This document shows, in pieces, positions 37,664 to 45,092 of a stretch of 64,000 nucleotides of DNA. The translations under genes were made by a program, and so were the position numbers. Positions within the stretch are counted from its first letter, which is position 1, and each line of letters begins with the position of its first letter. This stretch comes from Robertmurraya massiliosenegalensis JC6 (GTDB taxonomy: Bacteria > Bacillota > Bacilli > Bacillales > Cytobacillaceae). Where the stretch lies: the NCBI RefSeq assembly GCF_000311725.1, contig NZ_HE978513.1:548005-612004 (forward strand). The letters run 5' to 3'. Below the pieces are notes generated by a model that saw only the letters and a program-made list of their open reading frames with translations, made no database searches and was not told the origin of the DNA.

Positions 37664-37677
37664 CGTGAGCGCTTCAA
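37664..37677. promoter_or_regulatory. Weak cre-like sequence upstream of ackA
   Basis: Reverse complement TTGAAGCGCTCACG matches the ideal cre TGAAAGCGCTTTCA at 9 of 14 positions, including the AAGCGCT core. The B. subtilis ackA gene is activated by CcpA from an upstream cre, so the position is sensible, but the match is weak. Confidence 0.3.
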
Positions 37678-37725
37678 TTTTGGGACTGAAAAGATAATGA
37701 CTCTTAATATACAAGACTTAATCTG

Positions 37726-38136
37726 ATTCGGACAACATTAGCGGTTCACCCTGCTTCTCTGTCCGAATATCTGGTGGATTCGGACAACATTAGCGGTTCA
37801 CCCTGCTTCTCTGTCCGAATATCAAGCGGATTCGGACAACATCGCCGGTTCATCCTGCTTCTCTGTCCGAATATCAAGCGGATTCGGACAACATTGCCGG
37901 TTCATCCTGCTTCTCTGTCCGAATATCAAGCGGATTCGGACAACATCGCCGGTTCACCCTGCTTCTCTGTCCGAATATCAAGCGGATTCGGACAACATCG
38001 CCTATTCATCCTGCTTCTCTGTCCGAATATCAAGCGGATTCGGACAACATTGCCGATTCATCCTGCTTCTCTGTCCGAATACCAAGCGGATTCGGACAAC
38101 ATCGCCGATTCATCCCTATAACTAAGTCCGAATCCC
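37726..38136. repeat. Tandem array of eight 52-bp hairpin units
   Basis: ATTCGGACAACAT begins at 37726, 37778, 37830, 37882, 37934, 37986, 38038 and 38090, exactly 52 bp apart. Each unit has ATTCGGACA and, about 25 bases on, TGTCCGAAT, so each can fold into a 9-bp stem; the last unit is degenerate at its right end. The linker is mostly ATCAAGCGG. An open frame runs through the array only because 52 x 3 is divisible by 3; it is not a gene. Confidence 0.95.
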
Positions 38137-38153
38137 CCTGCCATAATATAAGA

Positions 38154-38172
38154 CCACTGATATTTTCAGTGG
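38154..38172 (-). terminator. Terminator downstream of ytxK
   Basis: CCACTGA and TCAGTGG pair around a 5-base loop; the minus strand continues TCTTATATTATGG. It lies 10 bp past the ytxK stop codon and before the tandem array. Confidence 0.7.
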
Positions 38173-38182
38173 CCGATGACGT

Positions 38183-39169
38183 TTATTTATTTTCTTTTAT
38201 CCATTGATCGATTTTTTTCAAGGTCTTTTCAACTTGATGTCCGTTTGATAGACTTGGAAGATTAACTAAAAGTACCTGTTTTGGCGCTTTTACTTCCTCT
38301 CCTTTTTTCTGTAAAATTAACACGCTCTTTGCGGCATTTTCATGGCGAAACATGGTTAATGGAAGTTGTAAAATCGATTGGATATATGCATGCTCCTTCA
38401 AGAACTCATGTAGCTTTGGAGCTTCTTCGCTTTCAAATAATCCATTGGGAATGATAAAAAATAAATATCCACCATCTTTTGTATACTTGATGCTTTGTTC
38501 AATAAAGAGATGATGTGCATAAGAGTGTCCTTTATCTGATTTCAATTGAAATTCAGCAGCTCTTACATCATTCGGATAATAGCCAACAGGTAAATCACTT
38601 ACAACCGCATCAGCTAATTCAATAAAAAGTGGTTCAAGACTATCCTGATTATACAATTCAATCGGATGTTGCTGTAAATTAGCATTAATGAAGGCCAGTT
38701 TAATAAGGAGATCATCCACATCAATCCCCATCCCTTCGATCTGTTTACCTGCCTGCTGATTGATTACTGTGGTCAGTAAATTTCCTGTTCCAATTGCTGG
38801 ATCGAATAAACGATAAGATGTCTTCGTCACAAACTTATTTACCAAGTAACCAACAAGCATCCCTACTGCATCTGGGGTCATTTGATGATTAGGTTGTACA
38901 CTTTCCTTCATTCCTTTTAAAATCGCCAATTGAAAAGACTTTCGTATCTCTTCAACGGTGAATCGATCTAATTTTAGAGACTCATAACTCTTTTTTAGCC
39001 TCTTCTTACTTAATTCACTAATTTCTTCATCTTGTAAAATGGCCTCTTGAAATATATTTTCACCTGTTTCTGCTAATGCTTCTAAAAAGGTAATTGATAA
39101 CTCTTCCTGTAAAATGGTCGCCGTATCATTAATTACAGAAAATAAATCCTCTACGGGAGAGATTTTCAC
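38183..39169 (-). CDS. ytxK: YtxK, N6-adenine methyltransferase-like protein
   Basis: 328 residues. The methyltransferase domain starts at about residue 95: the SAM loop is FDPAIGTGNLLTTVIN, and the motif IV position reads VVSDLPVGYYPND, where DNA N6-adenine methylases have NPPY/F. The preceding N-terminal 90 residues are helical. The family is widespread in bacilli, and in B. subtilis ytxK also lies between ackA and tpx. The substitution in motif IV leaves its DNA-methylase activity unproven; no restriction partner is nearby. Confidence 0.88.
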   Translation of the reverse strand: MKISPVEDLFSVINDTATILQEELSITFLEALAETGENIFQEAILQDEEISELSKKRLKKSYESLKLDRFTVEEIRKSFQLAILKGMKESVQPNHQMTPDAVGMLVGYLVNKFVTKTSYRLFDPAIGTGNLLTTVINQQAGKQIEGMGIDVDDLLIKLAFINANLQQHPIELYNQDSLEPLFIELADAVVSDLPVGYYPNDVRAAEFQLKSDKGHSYAHHLFIEQSIKYTKDGGYLFFIIPNGLFESEEAPKLHEFLKEHAYIQSILQLPLTMFRHENAAKSVLILQKKGEEVKAPKQVLLVNLPSLSNGHQVEKTLKKIDQWIKENK

Positions 39170-39284
39170 AATGCATTCCTCCTCGACATGTTATTTTTCT
39201 ATTCTACTCGGGATTATACTACTTGTACAAGAAAAGTGGAATGTAGGAAAAGGGGGACTAGAAAAACAGAAGATAAAAAGAAGG

Positions 39285-39314
39285 CAAGACCCCACTATTT
39301 ACCTTGAGGTCTTG
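39285..39314 (-). terminator. Terminator downstream of tpx
   Basis: CAAGACC and GGTCTTG pair around a 16-base loop with extra pairing inside; the minus strand continues CCTTCTTTTT. Confidence 0.75.
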
Positions 39315-39324
39315 TCCCTTAAAA

Positions 39325-39825
39325 TTACTTCGCTGCTTTTGCTGCTTCAATTGCTGCTTCATAGTTCGGATGATCGGTTCCTTCGCTAACATATTCTACA
39401 TAAGTAACCGTATCATTCGCATCAATAACAAAAACAGAACGTGCTAATAATCTTAATTCTTGCATGACCACACCGTACGCTTCTCCGAAAGAAAGATCAC
39501 GATGATCAGAAACCGTTTGAACATTATCAATTCCAGCTGCTGCACACCAACGCTTTTGAGCGAAAGGTAAATCAACGCTTACTGTTAATACCTTTACATT
39601 GTCAAGCTTTGCTGCCTCTTCGTTAAAACGACGAGTTTGAGCATCACACACTCCTGTATCAATGGAAGGTACCACACTGATTAAACGAACATGTCCTTTT
39701 GAGTCCTCTAGTGTTACAGGAGATAAATCATTTGCTAACACGGTAAAACTTGGTGCTTTGTCGCCAACCTTTACTTCTGTTCCAACAAGTGTAACTGGGT
39801 TTCCTTTAAAAGTGACTGATGCCAT
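39325..39825 (-). CDS. tpx: Thiol peroxidase Tpx
   Basis: 166 residues of the atypical 2-Cys peroxiredoxin family. The peroxidatic cysteine is in [15 protein letters not shown] and the resolving cysteine is in [11 protein letters not shown]; the substrate loop SVDLPFAQ is present. It reduces hydroperoxides with thioredoxin. AAGGAGGATGAGCC precedes the ATG. Monocistronic. Confidence 0.97.
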   Translation of the reverse strand: MASVTFKGNPVTLVGTEVKVGDKAPSFTVLANDLSPVTLEDSKGHVRLISVVPSIDTGVCDAQTRRFNEEAAKLDNVKVLTVSVDLPFAQKRWCAAAGIDNVQTVSDHRDLSFGEAYGVVMQELRLLARSVFVIDANDTVTYVEYVSEGTDHPNYEAAIEAAKAAK

Positions 39826-39909
39826 ATGGGCTCATCCTCCTTAACAACGTATGTACAGTGTAAATCATACCGATTTAGGAACATTTTTGCAAATATTTAC
39901 TATTGCTAA

Positions 39910-39948
39910 AAAGAAAAAGTTAACTCCCTATAAATGAGAGCTAACTTT
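39910..39948 (-). terminator. Terminator downstream of ytfJ
   Basis: AAAGTTA and TAACTTT arms with added CTC/GAG pairing, then TTCTTTTT on the minus strand, 20 bp past ytfJ. Confidence 0.75.
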
Positions 39949-39968
39949 GATTTTCGATCATTTTCCTT

Positions 39969-40436
39969 TTAAAGTTCTAAGTCTTTTTTCGGACCGCCAT
40001 ATTCTGGGTTTTGGTATTCTCCTTGTTGCCCAGAATTTTGCTTCGAATCATTTTTATTGGAAAGCATTTGCTGTATTTTATCTACAGCCTGTGGAGCCAA
40101 ATCTAAAATCTTCTCGTAGAGATGTGTGCTTTCATCTAAATGAACCATTTTTACTTCTTTTGCATTTACAATTAAGAAAGCAATCGGAGTAATGGATACA
40201 CCTCCACCACTACCACCACCAAATGGGTGCTTAGACTGGTTTTCATCTTTGGAACTGTTATCAAGAATAAACTCACTACCTCCAGCCGCAAAGCCAAACC
40301 CAACCTTTGACACTGTTAGTATGACACTTCCATCAGGAGTTTCAACAGGGTCACCGATAATGGTGTTCACATCAATCATTTCTTTAAGGTTTTCCATTGC
40401 AGTTGTCATCAAGCCTTGAATTGGATGATCGGACAT
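39969..40436 (-). CDS. ytfJ: GerW family sporulation protein YtfJ
   Basis: 155 residues. The GerW/YtfJ signature runs IQGLMTTAMENLKEMIDVNTIIGDP, then VILTVSKVGFGFAAGGSEF and a glycine-rich stretch PFGGGSGGGVSITPIAFLIV, ending in a Gln/Asn-rich tail. The family is needed for normal spore germination in Bacillus; the mechanism is unknown. It lies 15 bp after ytfI, probably one transcript. Confidence 0.92.
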   Translation of the reverse strand: MSDHPIQGLMTTAMENLKEMIDVNTIIGDPVETPDGSVILTVSKVGFGFAAGGSEFILDNSSKDENQSKHPFGGGSGGGVSITPIAFLIVNAKEVKMVHLDESTHLYEKILDLAPQAVDKIQQMLSNKNDSKQNSGQQGEYQNPEYGGPKKDLEL

Positions 40437-40451
40437 TTTACTTCCTCCCTT

Positions 40452-41156
40452 TTATACGGATTTTGTCTTATTACCAGACAAAATAGATAATGGCTTTGTT
40501 TTGAAATGCGGTTTTCCGCCTTTCCAAAATTTAAGTAGTTTAATTCCTGCAAAAATAGCATGCCCGATCCGAAAATGAAACATACATCGAAATGAAGTTT
40601 CATTTATCGTCCGATTAAACTCTGGTGTGATCATTAAATTTGGCATGGTTTTCACTTTCATTAACGATGTGAGGAAACCAACTAAACTCCCTTTCACCGC
40701 CCAAAATGCACCTGTGATCATCCCTGTAAAAGCGGCGTCACTTACTCCAATGGTCGTCCTCCACTCCAAATTCTTCATTGTCACTTTGTTTAAAAAAGAA
40801 CGAATAATATGATGTAGCCCCACCACATGTTTGACGAATTGATCCATGTCCTGGATGCTTTGTAATATATCTTTTGCTGAAAATTTTTTCGTATCCTGTT
40901 TTTTATCTTTTTCTTGTGGGCCTGTTTCTACTTTTTCTTTGACGACAATTTCAGGAGAATCTTCCGCAATTTTAATGACAGGAACATTGATTTTATATTT
41001 TATAAGTCCAAAAAATGTTTTGAATGTAATTTTAAGACGGTCATCGTCCTTATTGTGGTAATAATCAATGATCACGATTAATTTTAGGAGCATGACAGAG
41101 ATTATTAGTACGACAATTACCGCTAAAGCAATGAAAACCCACATCATCACCTTCAC
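40452..41156 (-). CDS. ytfI: YtfI, DUF2953 protein
   Basis: 234 residues with an N-terminal membrane helix (MKVMMWVFIALAVIVVLIISVMLLK, about 3-28), then KITFKTFFGLIKYKINVPVI, a charged linker rich in Lys and Glu, and a C-terminal half with TTIGVSDAAFTGMITGAFWAVKGSL and FRCMFHFRIGHAIFAGIKLLKF. DUF2953 is seen in spore formers next to ytfJ. The function is unknown. Confidence 0.87.
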   Translation of the reverse strand: MKVMMWVFIALAVIVVLIISVMLLKLIVIIDYYHNKDDDRLKITFKTFFGLIKYKINVPVIKIAEDSPEIVVKEKVETGPQEKDKKQDTKKFSAKDILQSIQDMDQFVKHVVGLHHIIRSFLNKVTMKNLEWRTTIGVSDAAFTGMITGAFWAVKGSLVGFLTSLMKVKTMPNLMITPEFNRTINETSFRCMFHFRIGHAIFAGIKLLKFWKGGKPHFKTKPLSILSGNKTKSV

Positions 41157-41189
41157 AACCTTTCAGCCTACCATTATCGACGAACACAC

Positions 41190-41223
41190 AAAAAATAAAC
41201 CTGCATTCGCAGGTTTATTTTTC
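41190..41223. terminator. Terminator between yteJ and ytfI
   Basis: AAAATAAACCTGC and GCAGGTTTATTTT pair around ATTC, with T runs on both strands. It separates yteJ from the ytfI-ytfJ unit. Confidence 0.9.
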
Positions 41224-41241
41224 AAAAGTATAAATGAAGCT

Positions 41242-41733
41242 CTATCGTTCATGAATTACTGATGTCTCAGTGAATAAATCATGCAAGCCTTGCTTTTTTG
41301 GTAGAAAAGCGACAATTACATACGAAATCCACACTGTCGTTGAAATAAAGCGCCCAATCCATTCTCTAAACAGAATCGTTCCCCAAGTAAGTTTTTTCCC
41401 ATTTAAATCAACGACTTTTAACCCAAATGCCATTTTACCTAATGTCTGCCCTAAAAATTTTGTCATTAAAACAAAATAGGCATAGAAAATGACCGCCGTT
41501 AAAATCGATATGGGAGCAAACATACTTGATTCATGTAAACTGAGATCAAGGCTACGGAATAGCGGATAAATCAGGATACGTTCAATGCTGCCAATCACCA
41601 ATAAATCAAGGAGATAAGCCCAAAATCTCATCCAAAAACCAGCAAATCGACGCTCTTCTTTAAAACCGACATGAGGGATAACATCTTTTTCTTGAATCAA
41701 CTGTTCTTCTCTTTGATTATCTTTAGATTCCAA
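41242..41733 (-). CDS. yteJ: YteJ, RDD family membrane protein
   Basis: 163 residues. The RDD domain begins RFAGFWMRFWAYLLDLLVIGSIE and has two more membrane segments (ISILTAVIFYAYFVLMT and FISTTVWISYVIVAFL) with GQTLGKMAFGLKVVD and FREWIGRF between. RDD proteins are small membrane proteins of debated function. It lies 11 bp after sppA; in B. subtilis sppA and yteJ form an operon linked to envelope stress and lantibiotic resistance. Confidence 0.9.
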   Translation of the reverse strand: MESKDNQREEQLIQEKDVIPHVGFKEERRFAGFWMRFWAYLLDLLVIGSIERILIYPLFRSLDLSLHESSMFAPISILTAVIFYAYFVLMTKFLGQTLGKMAFGLKVVDLNGKKLTWGTILFREWIGRFISTTVWISYVIVAFLPKKQGLHDLFTETSVIHER

Positions 41734-41744
41734 TGTTCTCCCCC

Positions 41745-42764
41745 CTATTCTGCATACAAATACATTAGACGGGGAGAGTGTGTTTGCGATAAAAGATTGA
41801 GCAAACTAGTTAGTTCATGATCTCCCCCTTTTAATTTCTGTGCCCCTAAGCTAAACAACGATCCTAAACCGAAGCTTTCCGTATATTTCACCACTTGGGC
41901 ATTGCCAATGTTTTGCTCTTCTTTCACAGCTTCCACGACATCGCTAAAATAACCAAAGTCATCAATTAAGCCAATTTCTTTTGCCTGTCTTCCGTCATAA
42001 ATTCGTCCGTCTGCAATTTGCCTTACTTCTGCTTCAGACATTCCTCTTCCTTCGGCAATGACCTTCACAAACCCTTCATAAGAATTGTCAATCATCGACT
42101 GCAGGATCTCACGTTCTTCCTCTGCCATTTCTCTTGTAGGACTCATAATATCCTTGTAAGGTCCACTCTTAATTGTGATGAATTCGACTCCGTATTTTTC
42201 AGCAAGACCGGCAAAATTATAGCCTTGCATAATAACCCCCAATGAACCTGTTAGTGTCTCCGGAGTTGCAAATATCTTATGTGCCGGTGCTGCTATGTAA
42301 TATCCCCCTGATGCAGCCATCGAGCCCATCGAAATATAGACTGGCTTATTTGCTTCAGATTGAATTTCCACTATTTTATCGTGGATTTCAGCACTTTCTA
42401 CAACGCCACCACCTGGTGTATTTACGCGTAGGATAACCGCCTTAACTGAGTTATTTTCTTTCACATAATCAAGCTTTTTCATAAATGTCTGGTGATGATA
42501 ACCCTCCGTTGTAAAAAAAGAAGTAGTTCCACCAGTATCTTGAATTGTTCCATTTAAATCGAGTACGGCAATTTGATTCGTCGCACTTCCTGATTCAATC
42601 ACTTCTTCTGCAAAAAGTTCATCTGTTGCGCCAAACAATTCATTAAAGTTACTTTCGAAATTAGTCGATGCAAAAATAGAAAATGCATTAATCGCGATTG
42701 AGAAAAAAAGCAATACTGCCGCTATAGCCAACGCAGCCCAACGTTTCCCTGTCATATTTTTCAT
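41745..42764 (-). CDS. sppA: Signal peptide peptidase SppA
   Basis: 339 residues, the short Gram-positive S49 form. One N-terminal membrane helix (AALAIAAVLLFFSIAINAFSIF) anchors it. The catalytic serine is in MGSMAASGGYYIAAPA and the general-base lysine in FITIKSGPYKDIMSPT, about 52 residues later. It cleaves remnant signal peptides in the membrane. First gene of the sppA-yteJ unit. Confidence 0.95.
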   Translation of the reverse strand: MKNMTGKRWAALAIAAVLLFFSIAINAFSIFASTNFESNFNELFGATDELFAEEVIESGSATNQIAVLDLNGTIQDTGGTTSFFTTEGYHHQTFMKKLDYVKENNSVKAVILRVNTPGGGVVESAEIHDKIVEIQSEANKPVYISMGSMAASGGYYIAAPAHKIFATPETLTGSLGVIMQGYNFAGLAEKYGVEFITIKSGPYKDIMSPTREMAEEEREILQSMIDNSYEGFVKVIAEGRGMSEAEVRQIADGRIYDGRQAKEIGLIDDFGYFSDVVEAVKEEQNIGNAQVVKYTESFGLGSLFSLGAQKLKGGDHELTSLLNLLSQTHSPRLMYLYAE

Positions 42765-43044
42765 CCTCCTTTTTCCTTCTTAGTTGCACCCTTTTATCCA
42801 AAAAATAATCGCCACAAAATGGACGTATTTCCAATATTTATTTACGTTATCCCTTCAAAAATGTTTCAAAAATATGTAGACTTAAAACTAGATAAGCACC
42901 TTAGAGTTCACTATTTCAGTCTAAAACAATCCCAATCCCTTTCCAATTATGACAAAAAATGATCCGAAGATCTAGGGCTCATATTAGGATGTGGATGCAC
43001 GATACTATAGGTACGTCTATTTATTTTGGATGGAGGGGTTTTAT

Positions 43045-43845
43045 ATGGAAAACAGAAATAATGTTTATTTCTTTCACAAAAAAGATGCGGATATGATGCA
43101 AAAAGTTCAGCCTTTTTATGATCACGCTAAAGATTATGGATTTACGATCGTGAATGACCATAAAATCGCCAATATCATTGTCAGCTTTGGTGATGATGGT
43201 GCCTTTTTACAAGCAGTTAGAAAAACCGGATTCCGTGAAGATTGTCTTTATGCAGGAATATCTACGAAAGAGAAATTAAATATTTACTGTGATTTTTATA
43301 TTGAGGATACAGCAAAAATTATTGAAGCTGTTACGAAAGAACAAATTGAAATTCGTCGCTATCCAACCATCGAAGTAACGATTGATAATCAATTTTCCTT
43401 TCAATGCTTGAATGAGTTTAGTGTCCGTTCTTCCATTATCCAAACGATTGTGATGGAAGTATTTATTGATCAATTCCATTTTGAAACTTTCCGTGGGGAC
43501 GGAATCATTGTTGCAACCCCAACTGGAAGCACTGCCTACAATAAATCGGTGCATGGCGCTGTCGTCGATCCTTTACTGCCATCGATGCAAGTTAGTGAAA
43601 TTGCATCCCTGAATAATAATCTTTACCGAACACTCGGCTCCCCGTTTATTTTAAGTGGTGACCGAAAGCTGACCATTAAGGTCGTTCAAGACGGAAATGA
43701 TTATCCAACAATGGGGATGGATAATGAAGCACTTAGCATTCAGCATGTGGAGGATATATCTATCCAACTCAGTGAAAAAAGAATCAAAACCGTTAAATTA
43801 AAGGACAACTCTTTCTGGGAAAAGGTCCAAAGAACCTTTCTTTAA
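43045..43845 (+). CDS. nadK: NAD kinase with altered GGDG motif
   Basis: 266 residues from the ATG giving MENRNNVYFFHKKDAD after GGAGGGG; it resembles the second B. subtilis NAD kinase (YtdI). The C-terminal signature FRGDGIIVATPTGSTAYNKSVHGAVVDPL is intact, as is ASLNNNLYRTLGSPF. The usual GGDGT motif reads GDDGA here (codons around 43189-43203), so two of five residues that bind ATP phosphate are changed, although the second Asp is kept. Reduced or altered activity is possible; a second NAD kinase probably exists elsewhere. Confidence 0.92.
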   Translation: MENRNNVYFFHKKDADMMQKVQPFYDHAKDYGFTIVNDHKIANIIVSFGDDGAFLQAVRKTGFREDCLYAGISTKEKLNIYCDFYIEDTAKIIEAVTKEQIEIRRYPTIEVTIDNQFSFQCLNEFSVRSSIIQTIVMEVFIDQFHFETFRGDGIIVATPTGSTAYNKSVHGAVVDPLLPSMQVSEIASLNNNLYRTLGSPFILSGDRKLTIKVVQDGNDYPTMGMDNEALSIQHVEDISIQLSEKRIKTVKLKDNSFWEKVQRTFL

Positions 43846-43954
43846 GGCACTTTTCGCAAACATTGTTGCTATTTTAGTCATAGATAGGAGAATAAAGCCC
43901 TATTATTACTCGTTAAGTCGAAATTAATATGTGTTCTAAAACCTCATTTGAGCG

Positions 43955-43980
43955 TAAATGTCGGCCTGTGGACATTTACG
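43955..43980. repeat. 26-bp inverted repeat GTAAATGT-N10-ACATTTAC, copy 2
   Basis: Same arms and loop length as 10683-10708; the loop here is CGGCCTGTGG, which adds one further pair. It lies 25 bp from copy 3. Confidence 0.85.
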
Positions 43981-44005
43981 AAAACCGCGTTCTTTAATCA
44001 AGGAG

Positions 44006-44031
44006 TAAATGTCTAGGTTTTTACATTTACA
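44006..44031. repeat. 26-bp inverted repeat GTAAATGT-N10-ACATTTAC, copy 3
   Basis: Same arms, loop CTAGGTTTTT. It forms a direct pair with copy 2 in the gap between the NAD kinase gene and rarD. Confidence 0.85.
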
Positions 44032-44041
44032 AAAACAACTG

Positions 44042-44074
44042 ACAACCTCGAGCACCTGTCTCGAGGTTGTTTTC
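44042..44074. terminator. Terminator between nadK and rarD
   Basis: ACAACCTCGAG and CTCGAGGTTGT pair around a 7-base loop, followed by TTTCC on the plus strand. It abuts the rarD stop codon. Confidence 0.88.
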
Positions 44075-44075
44075 C

Positions 44076-45005
44076 TTACACACCTAAGCCTCTTCCTTTT
44101 CTTAGCTTCAGTTCGCGGTTCATTACTTTCGTTTTTGACAAAGAATAAAGGGTTAGTGCTCCCCATATGAAAATAAAGGATAGTAAATGAGTTTTTGAAA
44201 AATGCTCTCCATAGAAAAAGACGCCTAAAATCAACGTTAAGGTTGGCGCTATATATTGAATAAATCCTAACATCGATAATGGGATTTTTTGTGCTCCTTT
44301 TCCAAAATACAAGAGCGGTAACGCCGTTGCAGCCCCAGCCCCAATGAGTAGTAAGTCTGTCGAAAGGGACGAGGATAGAAACATATTTTTGCCTGCTGCA
44401 AATAAATAAACAACATACCCTAATGCAAGCGGGGTTACAACCATCGTTTCAAGTGTTAAACCAATGGATGAATCCACTTTGATTAATTTTTTCGCTAACC
44501 CGTATAACCCAAATGAGAAAGCCAACGCTAACGCAATCCACGGAATTTGCCCGTAAGATACACTTAATATCAAGACTCCTACTGTGGCCATTGCAAAGGA
44601 CACATACTGTAGCGGTGATAATTTTTCCCGTAAAAATATAACTCCTAAAAGGAGGCTAACAAGAGGATTAATATAATAGCCTAGACTTGCTTGGATCATT
44701 TGATCATGATTAACCGCCCATATGTATACGAACCAGTTTCCACTGATCAATAAAGAGGCGATCACTAACGCCCAAAGTCGTTTCTGATTTTTTCTTAATC
44801 CCTTTAGCGTCTCCACAAAAGGTGCCCATTTTCTTGTTGCAATAAGTAATAAGAGCATTAAAACAAAGGACCAAATTACCCGACTAGCCAAAATTTCATC
44901 CGCATTCACTTGCTCAAGCAGTTTCCAATAAATCGGCAAGAGTCCCCACAAGAAATAAGAAAAGGCTGCTTGAATAGCTCCAACTTTCACTTCGTTATCT
45001 TTCAT
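44076..45005 (-). CDS. rarD: RarD, EamA-family transporter
   Basis: 309 residues with about ten hydrophobic helices in two EamA repeats. The RarD signature is present: AAFSYFLWGLLPIYWKLLEQVNADEILASRVIWSF split over the first two helices, then GNWFVYIWAVNHDQMIQASLGYYINPL. RarD proteins are drug/metabolite permeases; the substrate is not known. Monocistronic. Confidence 0.9.
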   Translation of the reverse strand: MKDNEVKVGAIQAAFSYFLWGLLPIYWKLLEQVNADEILASRVIWSFVLMLLLLIATRKWAPFVETLKGLRKNQKRLWALVIASLLISGNWFVYIWAVNHDQMIQASLGYYINPLVSLLLGVIFLREKLSPLQYVSFAMATVGVLILSVSYGQIPWIALALAFSFGLYGLAKKLIKVDSSIGLTLETMVVTPLALGYVVYLFAAGKNMFLSSSLSTDLLLIGAGAATALPLLYFGKGAQKIPLSMLGFIQYIAPTLTLILGVFFYGEHFSKTHLLSFIFIWGALTLYSLSKTKVMNRELKLRKGRGLGV

Positions 45006-45092
45006 TCTTTTTGCCTCGATTCTTCTAGTCTCGAAATAATATCATTATAAAGGCAATTCATCGATTCTTCTAACTATTTAACTTAATGGAAT

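Noticed and set aside
37774-38121. A 115-codon open frame with a repeated 52-residue pattern
   Set aside because: It is the translation of the 52-bp tandem array. It has no ribosome site, and the repeats persist outside the frame.
37726-38136. CRISPR array
   Set aside because: The intervals between the repeated parts are themselves almost identical and fixed, with no unique spacers and no cas genes nearby.
38183-39169. Restriction-modification system at ytxK
   Set aside because: The methyltransferase-like gene has a non-canonical motif IV, no restriction or specificity subunit nearby, and sits in its usual chromosomal place.
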